Shown in pieces: positions 8,978 through 17,415 of a DNA stretch of 64,000 bases; the stretch's first letter is position 1, and each line of letters opens with the position of its first letter. A program made the position numbers and the translations under genes. This DNA is from Lachnospiraceae bacterium (GTDB taxonomy: Bacteria > Bacillota > Clostridia > Lachnospirales > Lachnospiraceae): positions 1 through 64,000 of the forward strand of contig JAFRSU010000033.1 in NCBI GenBank assembly GCA_017427415.1. The letters run 5' to 3'. The notes below the pieces were generated by a model. That model saw nothing but the letters and a program-made list of their open reading frames with translations, made no database searches and was not told the origin of the DNA.

Positions 8978-9379
8978 TCAACATCTCATGAATCCGCAGC
9001 AGCCTATTTCAGAAAACTCATAAAATCCTAATGATTTATAGAAAGCTACCGTTTTAGGCGTGTTGTCGGTAACCAGCTCAATTTGTCGAACGTCAGGATA
9101 TTTAGCTAGAACCGCTTTTAACAGAGCTGTTCCGACTCCCTGACGTTGCTTTTGGGGAAACACAAGGATGTCTTGAACAAAAACAATAGTAAAACCATCT
9201 CCAACGACCCTTATGATGCCAAGTAGTTCTTCATTTTGGTATGCTGCCAATACTAGTAACGAATTCTTATAGCCTTGTTCCAATGTCTGCATATTCTCCA
9301 TATATGCTGACCATCCTACCTCCGTATAAAGACGCTTGATTTCATCTTCTTTATACTCTTTATATTCCTTAATTTCCAT
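8978..9379 (-). CDS. GNAT acetyltransferase
   Basis: A compact 133-residue GNAT. VFVQDILVFPQKQRQGVGTA (residues about 65-84) holds the beta-4 strand and Q-R-Q-G-V-G acetyl-CoA loop; NTPKTVAFYKSLGF is the C-terminal helix and strand. GGTGAGGG precedes the ATG. The short form is typical of YhfO/YpeA-like acetylases. The 176-base gap upstream holds only a short open tail (9430-9555) without a start. Confidence 0.8.
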   Translation of the reverse strand: MEIKEYKEYKEDEIKRLYTEVGWSAYMENMQTLEQGYKNSLLVLAAYQNEELLGIIRVVGDGFTIVFVQDILVFPQKQRQGVGTALLKAVLAKYPDVRQIELVTDNTPKTVAFYKSLGFYEFSEIGCCGFMRC

Positions 9380-9555
9380 TTTACCCTCACCAATTAATCT
9401 GTTTCAAAAATGTATTTTCTCGTCATAATTCAAATTATCTTTTCTCCGTTTCTCTTGTTTTCTTTTAAAGCGATTTCATTCATCACATTGTCATGATGGG
9501 ATTCTATGGCTATTAAGATCAACAGATTAGTGTCCCCTTGCGTATCAAATGATAA

Positions 9556-10389
9556 TTAATCCAATCCGAGTTTTTTCCCTTGCAAGATCATAGAAAGCGG
9601 AAACCCACTGTGATCTATGGCTGAAAAACCTCCACTGATATCATGATCAAACTCCTGAAGTCCCGTGACGTCAATTCCATTTTTGCACATCCCAGATATT
9701 ATTTCTGACATTGAATGTGTAAAATCAGTAAAAGTCTTTGAATGATAACTCTTCAGTGTCATATAATACATACCGCCATTTCCGGTCCATTCATGCTCAA
9801 AGTAAGAGAAATGACATTCCGTCCTATGTTCCGGATCAAACTCAGCATCGCCTTCCGTGGCCAGCATATTAGTGCAGGGGTGCTGTTCGTTAAGTACGAT
9901 CATAGCCCCGGGCTTCATGCATTTTGCCACAATCTCAAAAAAACGATTCAGATCTTCAAACCAGCATAAAGCTCCTATCGTAATGATCACAATGTCAAAC
10001 TGCTCTTTGAAACGGTCATCAATATCATAGATATTTACTGCCTCAAATATACAGGGTAAGTTTAATTCTCCTGCTTTATCATTCGCAAAGGTGACCTGAT
10101 TCTCAGCAATATCTAAGCCTATTCCTTTGGCTGCTTTTCCGCTTTTTACTAGAGAAAGCAGTTCCCGACCGTTATTGCAGCAGAATTGACCGATCGTTTT
10201 TCCTGCTGTTTCGATGTTTCGTAAAACATCAACCATTTCTTTTTCAAAAAACGGATATTCTTCATTTTGTATGCGTTCTGTTATATCTGCACCCCAGGAT
10301 GTGTCCCTGTTATCAAAGGCTTCTTCCCAAGCCGCCTTATTTCCTTCAATATACTTATCCATAAGCTCTCTCTTTCTGCTTTCTATCAT
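9556..10389 (-). CDS. Class I SAM-dependent methyltransferase
   Basis: A 277-residue methyltransferase. The SAM-binding region is KTIGQFCCNNGRELLSLVKSG (read in two parts) with a variant glycine motif (FCCNNGRE), followed by the acidic ribose contact GIGLDIAENQV and the motif IV strand FDIVIITIGALCWFEDL. This CNNGRE form is found in a Firmicutes methyltransferase subgroup acting on small molecules. The first ATG abuts the end of the metallo-hydrolase gene; an alternative ATG lies 27 bases inside. Substrate unknown. Confidence 0.8.
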   Translation of the reverse strand: MIESRKRELMDKYIEGNKAAWEEAFDNRDTSWGADITERIQNEEYPFFEKEMVDVLRNIETAGKTIGQFCCNNGRELLSLVKSGKAAKGIGLDIAENQVTFANDKAGELNLPCIFEAVNIYDIDDRFKEQFDIVIITIGALCWFEDLNRFFEIVAKCMKPGAMIVLNEQHPCTNMLATEGDAEFDPEHRTECHFSYFEHEWTGNGGMYYMTLKSYHSKTFTDFTHSMSEIISGMCKNGIDVTGLQEFDHDISGGFSAIDHSGFPLSMILQGKKLGLD

Positions 10390-10396
10390 AATCTCT

Positions 10397-11074
10397 TCAA
10401 GCCATAAGATCCGCCAGCGTGTCGGTAGTCTCTACCGGCTGCCAATGTCCCTCGATGCAAGTGACAGCACCGATTGATCGGATCTTGTCAGCCAGTATAC
10501 CTGCCCGATTCTTATCCTTGACTCCGTTAGGGAATTCCGCACAGGTAGAGTCTCCGACAAAGAGTGTCTTATCTTCGCACACATAAACCAGTGTTGAATC
10601 ATCTGTATGGGGAGCTGGCGTCTGCATAAGCTTAACAGTGCATCCGCCGAGGTCGATCGTCAGATCACCCTCAAAAACAATATCTGCAGGAACGACTATC
10701 ACTTCTTTGCCACCCGCATATTCTTTTCGGATACTGTCATATATGTTCAGAAACTCATCAGGGCCATTTGCCTCTATCTTTTTTTTGCATTCCAAAAGAT
10801 GCCCGTTTGTCGTTTTATTTGCCATAGTAAGGCCGTTTACGGCATGCATCGCGAATGTGTGATCCCAATGCCAGTGTGTAATAACCGTAAGTGAAGGTAA
10901 AGGCAGGCCTTCTTTTCTTAAAAGATCGTAAAACTCTCTGATGTGTGTTTCCGAGTGACCCGCATCAATTGCCAAGCTCATTTTATCGCCTTTTACATAT
11001 CCGAGGTTTGGACGATCACGTTCTTCCTCGAAAGGCATATACCATATATGCTCAGATAATTTTTTTAGTTCCAT
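10397..11074 (-). CDS. Metallo-beta-lactamase-fold hydrolase
   Basis: A 225-residue MBL-fold protein with the metal motif THWHWDHTFAMHAV (H-x-H-x-D-H, residues about 66-79), a later VGDSTCAEFPNG segment supplying the bridging aspartate, and IEGHWQPV supplying the last histidine. The architecture matches glyoxalase-II-like/hydrolase members rather than RNases (too short, no beta-CASP). GGAG precedes the ATG. It is read with the downstream methyltransferase, eight bases apart. Substrate not assignable. Confidence 0.8.
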   Translation of the reverse strand: MELKKLSEHIWYMPFEEERDRPNLGYVKGDKMSLAIDAGHSETHIREFYDLLRKEGLPLPSLTVITHWHWDHTFAMHAVNGLTMANKTTNGHLLECKKKIEANGPDEFLNIYDSIRKEYAGGKEVIVVPADIVFEGDLTIDLGGCTVKLMQTPAPHTDDSTLVYVCEDKTLFVGDSTCAEFPNGVKDKNRAGILADKIRSIGAVTCIEGHWQPVETTDTLADLMA

Positions 11075-11232
11075 ATATAATCTCCATCCTGCTCTTTCTC
11101 ATATTTTTCCTCTTTTCTATACTACAACTGAAATTTATTAATATCCCTTTATCTTCATATCCTGCATTTAGATAAGTTATCGATGTTTTCTTCCGACAAA
11201 AGAGCTCAACAAACGGCGATTTGTCAGTATTA

Positions 11233-11424
11233 TTACTTCCTTAACAACCACTTCCAAGCTGGTAGAACTTCTATACTTATCCCATTATACTCGGTTCTCA
11301 TCTCCTCACTGTTAGTGATCAGGAGACATTTCACATCGGGCATAAAATTTCTTAGCTTAACAAATGCACTCAATTCTCTTTCTTTTGTATCAATGTCATC
11401 GATACTATGCTTTCGTTTATCCAA
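11233..11424 (-). pseudogene. C-terminal fragment of a DUF4143-type ATPase
   Basis: The frame encodes the terminal nuclease-like part of AAA ATPases with a DUF4143 domain: IDDIDTKERELSAFVKLRNF (the family has D-x-x-T-x-x-R-E), then VKCLLITNSEEM and IEVLPAWKWLLRK at the end. An intact protein is about 400 residues, so more than three quarters are missing. A second short frame upstream (about 11430-11490) begins with ATG but soon ends; it may be joined by deletion. The 11075-11504 gap contains nothing else I can support. Confidence 0.65.
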
Positions 11425-11504
11425 TCAAGAACATTAAACAAATCTTCATAACTATTGATTTCAACCTTATCCATATTTCCCCCAACTACACTCATATCCT
11501 ACCT

Positions 11505-11951
11505 CTAGAAAATATCATTCCATAAATCATCATGCGATTTAGTAAATAAAACCGGTTTGTTTTCCTTCGAGAAATACTTCAATTCCAATGTTTCATTATT
11601 ATCACAATAGAAAGTTCCCCCTATAGGTTTAAGCTCATATGCTATGACTATACTCTGTGCCTCATCACCACTTGAATATTTTATTTCCAAATCTGTATAA
11701 ACACCGATTATTTTTACAATTTCAACATCAAGTCCTGTTTCCTCTTTTGCTTCCCTGATTGCCGCCATCTGAGGAGTTTCACCCAGTTCTATAGCTCCAC
11801 CCGGGAACCCCCATTTATTACTGTCACCTCTCCTTTGCAACAAGACTTCACCTTTATCATTAAAGATACAGCCACCTGCAAATGTTAAAATTATTTTTTC
11901 GTGTCCTACTTTGTTCCTTATCCATTGAATATAGTTTTTATTATCAGTCAT
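11505..11951 (-). CDS. Nudix hydrolase
   Basis: A 148-residue Nudix protein. The Nudix box reads GGAIELGETPQMAAIREAKE followed by ETGL, matching G-x5-E-x7-R-E-U-x-E-E-x-G-U with all metal ligands present. It would hydrolyse a nucleoside diphosphate linked to another group. The N-terminal IQWIRNKVGHEKIILTFAGG (residues about 8-27) is common in MutT-like proteins of Firmicutes that may act on damaged nucleotides or NDP-sugars. GGAG lies upstream of the ATG. The next upstream gap carries three hairpins. Confidence 0.88.
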   Translation of the reverse strand: MTDNKNYIQWIRNKVGHEKIILTFAGGCIFNDKGEVLLQRRGDSNKWGFPGGAIELGETPQMAAIREAKEETGLDVEIVKIIGVYTDLEIKYSSGDEAQSIVIAYELKPIGGTFYCDNNETLELKYFSKENKPVLFTKSHDDLWNDIF

Positions 11952-12013
11952 AATCCTTTACTCCCTTTATTTCATTTAAAAATAGCGATTTATAATTCCT
12001 TACCTTCATTTTA

Positions 12014-12130
12014 AACTGTCGCAAATAATGCGACAGTTGATTTATCAAGTTCTTCCTTTAGAATTTGCAATGTGCAAAAAATGCACATTGCTTTTGCTTA
12101 ACTCAATCAACACGCATTTTTTGCGTGTTG
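12014..12130. repeat. Cluster of three perfect hairpins with five-base A/T loops
   Basis: Three inverted repeats follow one another in the gap between the Nudix and GNAT genes. Hairpin 1 (12014-12038) has 10-bp arms ending CTGTCGCA/TGCGACAG around AATAA. Hairpin 2 (12067-12091) has 10-bp arms GCAATGTGCA/TGCACATTGC around AAAAA. Hairpin 3 (12108-12130) has 9-bp arms CAACACGCA/TGCGTGTTG around TTTTT. All stems are perfect and all close with GCA/TGC next to a five-base A/T loop, although the outer sequences differ. Only hairpin 3 is followed by a T-run on the plus strand, so simple terminators do not explain the set. Confidence 0.8.
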
Positions 12131-12193
12131 TTATTTTTCTCCAATTCATCTTCACTAAATCTCTGTTCAGTCTTCAGTTAATAACTTTTTCGC

Positions 12194-12781
12194 TCATAAA
12201 ACCTTTCTCATAATCACTTGTCCGTTTTGTTCCATAATCTTAGTAAATCCGGCCTTTTCATACAGCCTGATTGGTCCCGTAAAGTCATATTCATCCCTGA
12301 CTTCAGATATTTTGGCATACCCTTCTACAGCAATATATCCATTTGCTTTAGCATCATCACATACACGTTCAATAAACGCCGAAGCCAAACCCATACCTCT
12401 GTATCCCGGAGCTATCTCAAAACACACAATTGATATTGTTTTCCCGCATTTGTTTTCTCTTGCAAAATCCGGTACAAAACCTGAATAACTGTCAATATCT
12501 GCAGCATTGCACCATCCGACAGATAATCCATTATCAAAAGCGAGATATCCGTTTATTTTTCTATCGTTAAGCATCTCTACTGCATATTTCCTGATAGTAT
12601 TTTTGACACCGTTAGCCTGAAATTCGCTGACCATCTGCTTTATGGTTTCTTCATTCTGATTTGGTGAAGTACAATAACAAGGCCCATTTGGATTACCGTC
12701 AGAGAAGGCTCGATTATCAAAAAAATCAAGATAATCCTTATTGAGTTCCTGTGATAATTTCTTTATAACAATCTCTTTCAT
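12194..12781 (-). CDS. GNAT acetyltransferase
   Basis: A 195-residue GNAT. The fold begins with an IVIKKLSQELNKDYLDFFDN lead (residues about 4-23) and a GPCYCTSPN cysteine pair. The acetyl-CoA site is CFEIAPGYRGMGLASAFIER (about 117-136) and the C-terminal strand is IRLYEKAGFTKIME. The Y-C-T-S motif is shared by a Firmicutes subgroup related to YoaP/arsinothricin-type acetylases, so a detoxifying role is possible. The ATG at 12781 follows GAGG; an upstream TTG at 12817 is less likely. Confidence 0.75.
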   Translation of the reverse strand: MKEIVIKKLSQELNKDYLDFFDNRAFSDGNPNGPCYCTSPNQNEETIKQMVSEFQANGVKNTIRKYAVEMLNDRKINGYLAFDNGLSVGWCNAADIDSYSGFVPDFARENKCGKTISIVCFEIAPGYRGMGLASAFIERVCDDAKANGYIAVEGYAKISEVRDEYDFTGPIRLYEKAGFTKIMEQNGQVIMRKVL

Positions 12782-12809
12782 ACGAACCTCATTTAAAAAT
12801 ATCATTTCG

Positions 12810-13577
12810 TTACTCAACTATCGACAATATTTTTCTACTTTCAACTTCTATCCATGCCGGCGTAAAGCCACTCGATAAGGCTGTTTTCCATGATGCCAGG
12901 TTAGATAGACTTGTCCCATAATAAGGTATCGCTCCTCTTCGAAAAGTTTCATTTCTAAGAAGTGTTACCAGTGTTCTCGCAACACCTCTTCCACGATACA
13001 TAGGATCAACATCGATACCTATCTGCCAAAGTTTCTGAGTGTCGGCCGAACATCCGGCCATACCCATGATCTTGTTTCCGTCAAGAGCTACAACGGCCAG
13101 CACATCCGGTCTGTCAGGACGGAAGTGATCACATATGGCGTTAGGGAACTCTTTCCGTCCGTAATATTCCTTAATATCTTCCTGTTCCAGCCATTTGATA
13201 TCCAAATCTGTATCAACATTTATAATTTCATCTTTTGGCAAAAACATATGGTGGGTAAGAGCCATTTTATACCCGAACTTTCGGATTTCCGTTTCGAGTT
13301 CATAGAAATTATGCTGTTCGAAAAGCCAAATTCCATTCTTTTCTTTTACCCATTCCCGAAGCCATGGATGAAGCGCTTCATCTGCTGATATCACTGTGCC
13401 TCTTCCGAATGTAGCCATCTGAACAAAAAATTTCTCTTCGGAAAACTTTCGTCTTTTCTCGTGAAGTATCGATGTAGTTATTGTGTTCTCATCTTTTGAA
13501 AAATCTTCAATTGTGCAATTAAACTCATATGTTAATTGCTTTTTTACCTCATAAAAAAAGTCTCCATGCTCTCTCAT
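12810..13577 (-). CDS. GNAT acetyltransferase
   Basis: A 255-residue protein with an N-terminal domain of about 130 residues and a C-terminal GNAT domain. LWQIGIDVDPMYRGRGVART contains the acetyl-CoA loop R-G-R-G-V-A, and the end reads SNLASWKTALSSGFTPAW. The ATG at 13577 lies two bases behind the stop of the upstream kinase, with GGGG inside that gene's last codons, so the two are coupled. Acceptor unknown. Confidence 0.75.
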   Translation of the reverse strand: MREHGDFFYEVKKQLTYEFNCTIEDFSKDENTITTSILHEKRRKFSEEKFFVQMATFGRGTVISADEALHPWLREWVKEKNGIWLFEQHNFYELETEIRKFGYKMALTHHMFLPKDEIINVDTDLDIKWLEQEDIKEYYGRKEFPNAICDHFRPDRPDVLAVVALDGNKIMGMAGCSADTQKLWQIGIDVDPMYRGRGVARTLVTLLRNETFRRGAIPYYGTSLSNLASWKTALSSGFTPAWIEVESRKILSIVE

Positions 13578-13579
13578 AC

Positions 13580-14092
13580 TTAACCCCAAAACTTGCGAAT
13601 GATCTGCTCCGCACATTCCTCCGCTGAGTATACACTGGTATCTACACGTAAACTGTAGGCAATGTCCTTACTCATGAGCTCTGCCTGCTCATCGGACTGG
13701 CTTTCATACCGATCACCGCGGTCAATGTTCCTCTGCCTGCATATTTCAAGCGGACAATATACTTCCACGATCTCAAAAGGGTTGTCTTTCATGATATCCA
13801 TGAGCTGTTGATAATGCGGCTTGATCTCCTCGCGCTCAACCAGGATACCGTCGATCAGCACGTTTTTTCCCATATCTGAATACAGCTTTGCTGTGTGATA
13901 CATCATGATGATCACTTCCGAAAGGTACTTCCAATAGTTTTCCTGTAAATATTGTTCTCCGACCATCTCCTGAAACAGATCGTTGGCAACTACGTAAAAA
14001 AATACGTCCCTTTTCTCCTGAAGTGCCTCCACGATCGTTGTCTTTCCTGCACTTGTAACACCATTTAAAAATATAATCTTTCCTTTTTCCAT
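13580..14092 (-). CDS. Chloramphenicol phosphotransferase-like P-loop kinase
   Basis: A 170-residue kinase. Walker A is GVTSAGKTT (residues 11-19); VVANDLFQEM resembles the substrate-binding DxF region of chloramphenicol 3-O-phosphotransferase-like proteins; VLIDGILVE and the lid QRNIDRGDRYESQ follow. Many family members phosphorylate unknown small molecules, so resistance is only a possibility. The ATG at 14092 has GGGAGAAAAAG upstream. The downstream GNAT starts two bases after its stop. Confidence 0.7.
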   Translation of the reverse strand: MEKGKIIFLNGVTSAGKTTIVEALQEKRDVFFYVVANDLFQEMVGEQYLQENYWKYLSEVIIMMYHTAKLYSDMGKNVLIDGILVEREEIKPHYQQLMDIMKDNPFEIVEVYCPLEICRQRNIDRGDRYESQSDEQAELMSKDIAYSLRVDTSVYSAEECAEQIIRKFWG

Positions 14093-14119
14093 CTTTTTCT
14101 CCCAATCAATCATAGCTTT

Positions 14120-15139
14120 TTATTCCGCAATGATGATCATTTTTCCCGTAAAATCTATCCGAATGTCTAATCCCAAAGGTATTATCCCTGTTGGGAATGC
14201 ATGTCCGATATTAATATTATAGAGTATAGGTAAGTCCTCACGATGAAACTCTTTCATCACTTTAATAAAGACTTCCTTGTATTCCTCATAGTACATCTCA
14301 TCCTGCGGTTTACCGACCAATATACCTTTAACCGCATCAAAAATACCCTGAGCCCCAAGATTTCTCAGATAATACGTAACTAAGTCGGGACTCGGTTTTT
14401 CTTCGCTGGTTTCCAGTAAAAGTATCTTGTCTTTCCATTCACTTACTTCGGGCCATATCTCAGTTCCGACTATCATAGGGAAAACATCCAGACAGCCACC
14501 CAATACTTTTCCTGTTACTGAGCCTTTCCCTTGCAACAGTTCATACCCATGCTCTTCCGGTATCATTTTTCTTGCTGTATTGATGCTTTCCTCCGACCAC
14601 GGTACATGGTCCAAAGAGTATACAGGGCTTGATTTTATCTCATATCCATTACTGTCTGAAAATAATATGTTTTCCACAGCCTCCTTTGTGTAATCGGCCA
14701 TTTTTACATATTCTCCGAATTCTGCCATAACAGAAGGTCCGTAATAAGATACCAAGCCGGCTTTGTTCATCATAAAATGATTAACCGTAGTATCTGAATA
14801 TCCCATAAATACTTTAGGATTATTTTTAATGATGTCATAATCTATGTACGGCAATAACCTTACAGTATCATCCCCGCCTATCGCGCAAAAAATGCCCTTT
14901 ATGGATTTATCCTTAAATGCGTCCATCAGATCTTTTGCCCTCGCCTCAGGATTCTCATAAATATATGTGCTCCCTTTCAAAGCATTAGGCATAGTTATAA
15001 CTTCCAATCCAAAGTCTTTCTCCAGTCTTTCTTTTGCTATATAGTATTTATGGATCAATCCGGCATCACCAAGACCGCCCCACGAGAGACTGACTATGGC
15101 AATCTTGTCACCTTTATTCAAATGACTTGGTTTAAACAT
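14120..15139 (-). CDS. S66-family peptidase, MccF-like (LD-carboxypeptidase fold)
   Basis: A 339-residue member of the LD-carboxypeptidase/MccF group. The nucleophile elbow is FMGYSDTTVNHF (serine around residue 114), the glutamate is in LLLETSEEKPSPD and the histidine in NINIGHAFPTG, together giving the Ser-Glu-His triad. The phrase CAIGGDDTVRLLPYIDYDII is typical for the MccF branch, which hydrolyses toxic peptidyl-nucleotide conjugates such as microcin C, rather than peptidoglycan LdcA. No signal peptide, so cytoplasmic. It is preceded by an isochorismatase-type gene, 13 bases away. Confidence 0.82.
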   Translation of the reverse strand: MFKPSHLNKGDKIAIVSLSWGGLGDAGLIHKYYIAKERLEKDFGLEVITMPNALKGSTYIYENPEARAKDLMDAFKDKSIKGIFCAIGGDDTVRLLPYIDYDIIKNNPKVFMGYSDTTVNHFMMNKAGLVSYYGPSVMAEFGEYVKMADYTKEAVENILFSDSNGYEIKSSPVYSLDHVPWSEESINTARKMIPEEHGYELLQGKGSVTGKVLGGCLDVFPMIVGTEIWPEVSEWKDKILLLETSEEKPSPDLVTYYLRNLGAQGIFDAVKGILVGKPQDEMYYEEYKEVFIKVMKEFHREDLPILYNINIGHAFPTGIIPLGLDIRIDFTGKMIIIAE

Positions 15140-15152
15140 ATTTCTTACTCCA

Positions 15153-15677
15153 TTATTTTTCCGATAACATATCTATGGCTTCCTCAATAGTTACAGAGTC
15201 TACAATCTCTTCCCAGACATCTTCATTATAATACTTGACGGTAGTTTCACCTGTCATATAGTTATTATCGAAAGTACTGTTTGTCCCCTCAGGGATAATC
15301 ACTTCAAAACCTCTTTCAAAAGCGGATTTAACGGTCGCATCTATACAATAATTTGTCTGCAGACCTATGATCATAAGACGCTTATCTTCCTGCTGTTCCA
15401 TATATTCCTTAAATTCTTTATTTCCAAAACAGCTGTTGATGGTTTTTACAAAAATCTTTTCTCCCTGTTCGGGACGAACCTGATCTGCGATTTCAAAATC
15501 TTCGTCTCCAACAGACATACCACTACCAGAGCCTGCATCATGCTGAACATATATTACCTCAACATTGTTTTTTCTGGCAGCTTCAATCAATCTGACCGTC
15601 CTCTCTATAAATGTATCATAGGCGTACAGTTCTTCATCTACGATACCTTTCTGCATATCAATTACCAATAAGATCAT
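15153..15677 (-). CDS. Isochorismatase-family cysteine hydrolase
   Basis: A 174-residue alpha/beta hydrolase. The catalytic aspartate is in the first strand (VIDMQKG, residue 7), the lysine is in the EKIFVKTINSCFGN region, and the nucleophilic cysteine is in LQTNYCIDATVKSAFERGF. The cis-peptide region before the cysteine (GLQTN) is conserved. Such enzymes hydrolyse amides such as nicotinamide or N-carbamoyl compounds. GGAGAGGTG precedes the ATG. The gap to the next gene holds a short open tail ending at 15717. Confidence 0.82.
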   Translation of the reverse strand: MILLVIDMQKGIVDEELYAYDTFIERTVRLIEAARKNNVEVIYVQHDAGSGSGMSVGDEDFEIADQVRPEQGEKIFVKTINSCFGNKEFKEYMEQQEDKRLMIIGLQTNYCIDATVKSAFERGFEVIIPEGTNSTFDNNYMTGETTVKYYNEDVWEEIVDSVTIEEAIDMLSEK

Positions 15678-15779
15678 AGTTTATCACCTCTCCAAAATAT
15701 AATTCTTGATATTTACTCATTTTCTCACAATATATGACGCAAGCTCCAGCGCAATCTCAAAATGATGCGGGGATATCTT

Positions 15780-16667
15780 TTATTCTGTTATAATCTGTTT
15801 AGTACTTTCAAGTGCCTTTATCCTGTCCGGAAGATAGCTCATATTAAAGCGTTTACCGTCTACTCTAGCATATCCGTCCTTTACCTTCTCTGCAGCGTAG
15901 TAAACAGGCTCCCCCATCATTCCCATCCTTTCACACTTGGCATCTGTACCGTCAAGCACCTTTGCCACCGTCTCCAAAGCTTCATCCAATACTTCCGCAT
16001 TAAAGAATTCATGTCCGCAGTACATCATATCAAACTCCGGCTGATGTTCCTTAAGATGCTTAAGATATCCATAATATGTCTCTACCGGTAATGAAGTGGG
16101 CAGCTCCAGTAAAGTATTACTGTTACATGCGTCACCTGCATAGCAGATCCTAGTTTTATGATCTATCAGAACGATCGATCCTTCCGTATGGCCGCACACT
16201 TCAACAACCTCTATTATCCTGTCTCCTAGATCAAACTCATCACCGTCATATATAGGGTATGTTTTCATAGGCTTCCAGTCGGCAAAGTTATCGTCGAGTA
16301 CCATCTTTTCCCTAAAATCTTCCGGTGCCATATTCCTTGTTATTTCAAATACTTGTTCTTTCGGCAGTCCCATTACTGTCTGGAAAAAGCCAATATCCCT
16401 GTGATGCATATAGCACTCTTCAAAATGGAAATTTCCTCCCACATGATCGGAATGCGAATGTGTATTTACAAGCTTGATCGGTTTTTCCGTCAAGGTCTCA
16501 CAGAATTTTTTAAGGTTTCCGATACCTATGATCGAATCGATCAGCAGTGCATAATTCTTCCCCTCAACAAGATAACATATGGCGGGTGTTGCATCCCCGA
16601 AATTATTCCTGATCATCCAGCTTTTTTCCGCAATTTCTTCGGCTGTAAAATACTTAAGTTCTCCCAT
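15780..16667 (-). CDS. Metallo-beta-lactamase-fold hydrolase
   Basis: A 295-residue MBL-fold protein. VNTHSHSDHVGG gives the H-x-H-x-D-H metal motif, GHTEGSIVLID the next histidine, CYAGDACNSN the bridging aspartate and YCGHEFFN the last histidine. It has the length of glyoxalase-II-like or quinolone-signal-degrading members. The true start is the ATG at 16667, which has AAAAGGAGAAG directly upstream; the frame is open a further 38 codons into a repeat element. Substrate unknown. Confidence 0.85.
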   Translation of the reverse strand: MGELKYFTAEEIAEKSWMIRNNFGDATPAICYLVEGKNYALLIDSIIGIGNLKKFCETLTEKPIKLVNTHSHSDHVGGNFHFEECYMHHRDIGFFQTVMGLPKEQVFEITRNMAPEDFREKMVLDDNFADWKPMKTYPIYDGDEFDLGDRIIEVVEVCGHTEGSIVLIDHKTRICYAGDACNSNTLLELPTSLPVETYYGYLKHLKEHQPEFDMMYCGHEFFNAEVLDEALETVAKVLDGTDAKCERMGMMGEPVYYAAEKVKDGYARVDGKRFNMSYLPDRIKALESTKQIITE

Positions 16668-16700
16668 TTTTCTTCTCCTTTTGATTGAATATTTTTGGCT

Positions 16701-16745
16701 TCCCCTCGAAGGGACGCTGTCAGCCTTTGGCTGACTGATGAGGTG
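16701..16745. repeat. Palindromic repeat, CCTCATC family
   Basis: The element contains GTCAGCC-TTT-GGCTGAC flanked by GATGAGG and AGGGACG sequences. Related palindromes occur at 43098 and 45561. It overlaps the 3' end of the MmcQ-MGMT gene and supplies its last codons. Confidence 0.6.
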
Positions 16746-17376
16746 TTTTTCCGACACTCCACTGATATTTCGAAAGATCAACCTTCCCGTTTATAACTTC
16801 AACTCCTTCTGCTTCCAGAAGTTTACCTTGTTCCCAAGCTCCTCCGAATGCAAACTCGCCGGCCAGCTCACCTTTTGAATTAACTACTCTGAAACATGGA
16901 ATACCATCAGGATCAGGATTCTTATGAAGTGCATTTCCGACAGCCCTTGCCATCTTCCTGTCCCCTGCCAGCTCTGCCACCTGACCGTATGTAGCCACAT
17001 GTCCGTAAGGTATCTTCTTTACAGCCTCATATATCCGCTTTGAGGGGCTGTCGCTTACCAGTTCATAGCTTTCAGCTATCATAGTCTTTATATCATTCTC
17101 CGGTATACTTCCATCCAGAATGATCGTATTCCAATGATCCTTATTCTGATGGTATCCCGGAATAACGGACTTATACATACTCCGCCAAAGATAAGCTCTC
17201 TCAGGGTCAACCTTGACATTGAGATTTACATATCCATCCTTCTCATATGTCCATAGAAACGCCTTTTTATTAGTCTTGCACCTTACCAGCTGCCAGTTCT
17301 GATCATGGAACGGGATATCTGAGTAAGTATCAGGAAACGACAGTCCGTATGTTAATGCTTCACTTCTTGTTTTCAT
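16720..17376 (-). CDS. MmcQ/YjbR-MGMT fusion, alkyltransferase-like DNA repair protein
   Basis: A 218-residue two-domain protein. The N-terminal 105 residues are a MmcQ/YjbR domain (FHDQNWQLVRCKTNKKAFLW, and PGYHQNKDHWNTIIL). The remainder is the DNA-binding domain of O6-alkylguanine alkyltransferases: KRIYEAVKKIPYGHVATYGQ (helix-turn-helix), AVGNALHKNP, and the acceptor-site block PCFRVV. The canonical block is PCHRV, so cysteine is kept but the neighbouring histidine is replaced by phenylalanine, which may impair alkyl transfer. The last residues come from a palindromic repeat. AAAAGGAG precedes the ATG. Confidence 0.8.
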   Translation of the reverse strand: MKTRSEALTYGLSFPDTYSDIPFHDQNWQLVRCKTNKKAFLWTYEKDGYVNLNVKVDPERAYLWRSMYKSVIPGYHQNKDHWNTIILDGSIPENDIKTMIAESYELVSDSPSKRIYEAVKKIPYGHVATYGQVAELAGDRKMARAVGNALHKNPDPDGIPCFRVVNSKGELAGEFAFGGAWEQGKLLEAEGVEVINGKVDLSKYQWSVGKTPHQSAKG

Positions 17377-17387
17377 TTAACTCCTTT

Positions 17388-17415
17388 TCAATCAGAGAAC
17401 CGTCCCTCTGATTGA
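17388..17415. repeat. REP-like palindrome, copy 1
   Basis: Perfect 10-bp arms TCAATCAGAG/CTCTGATTGA around AACCGTCC. It overlaps the end of the HAD gene, providing its stop codon and final codons. Related copies lie at 26377, 28846, 31200 and 39287, with a degenerate copy near 23391. Confidence 0.85.

Noticed and set aside
12014..12130. Integron attC sites or a cassette array
   Set aside because: No integrase gene or intI-like frame is in the window, gene gaps lack the conserved RYYYAAC/GTTRRRY ends, and most genes have their own ribosome sites and variable spacing.
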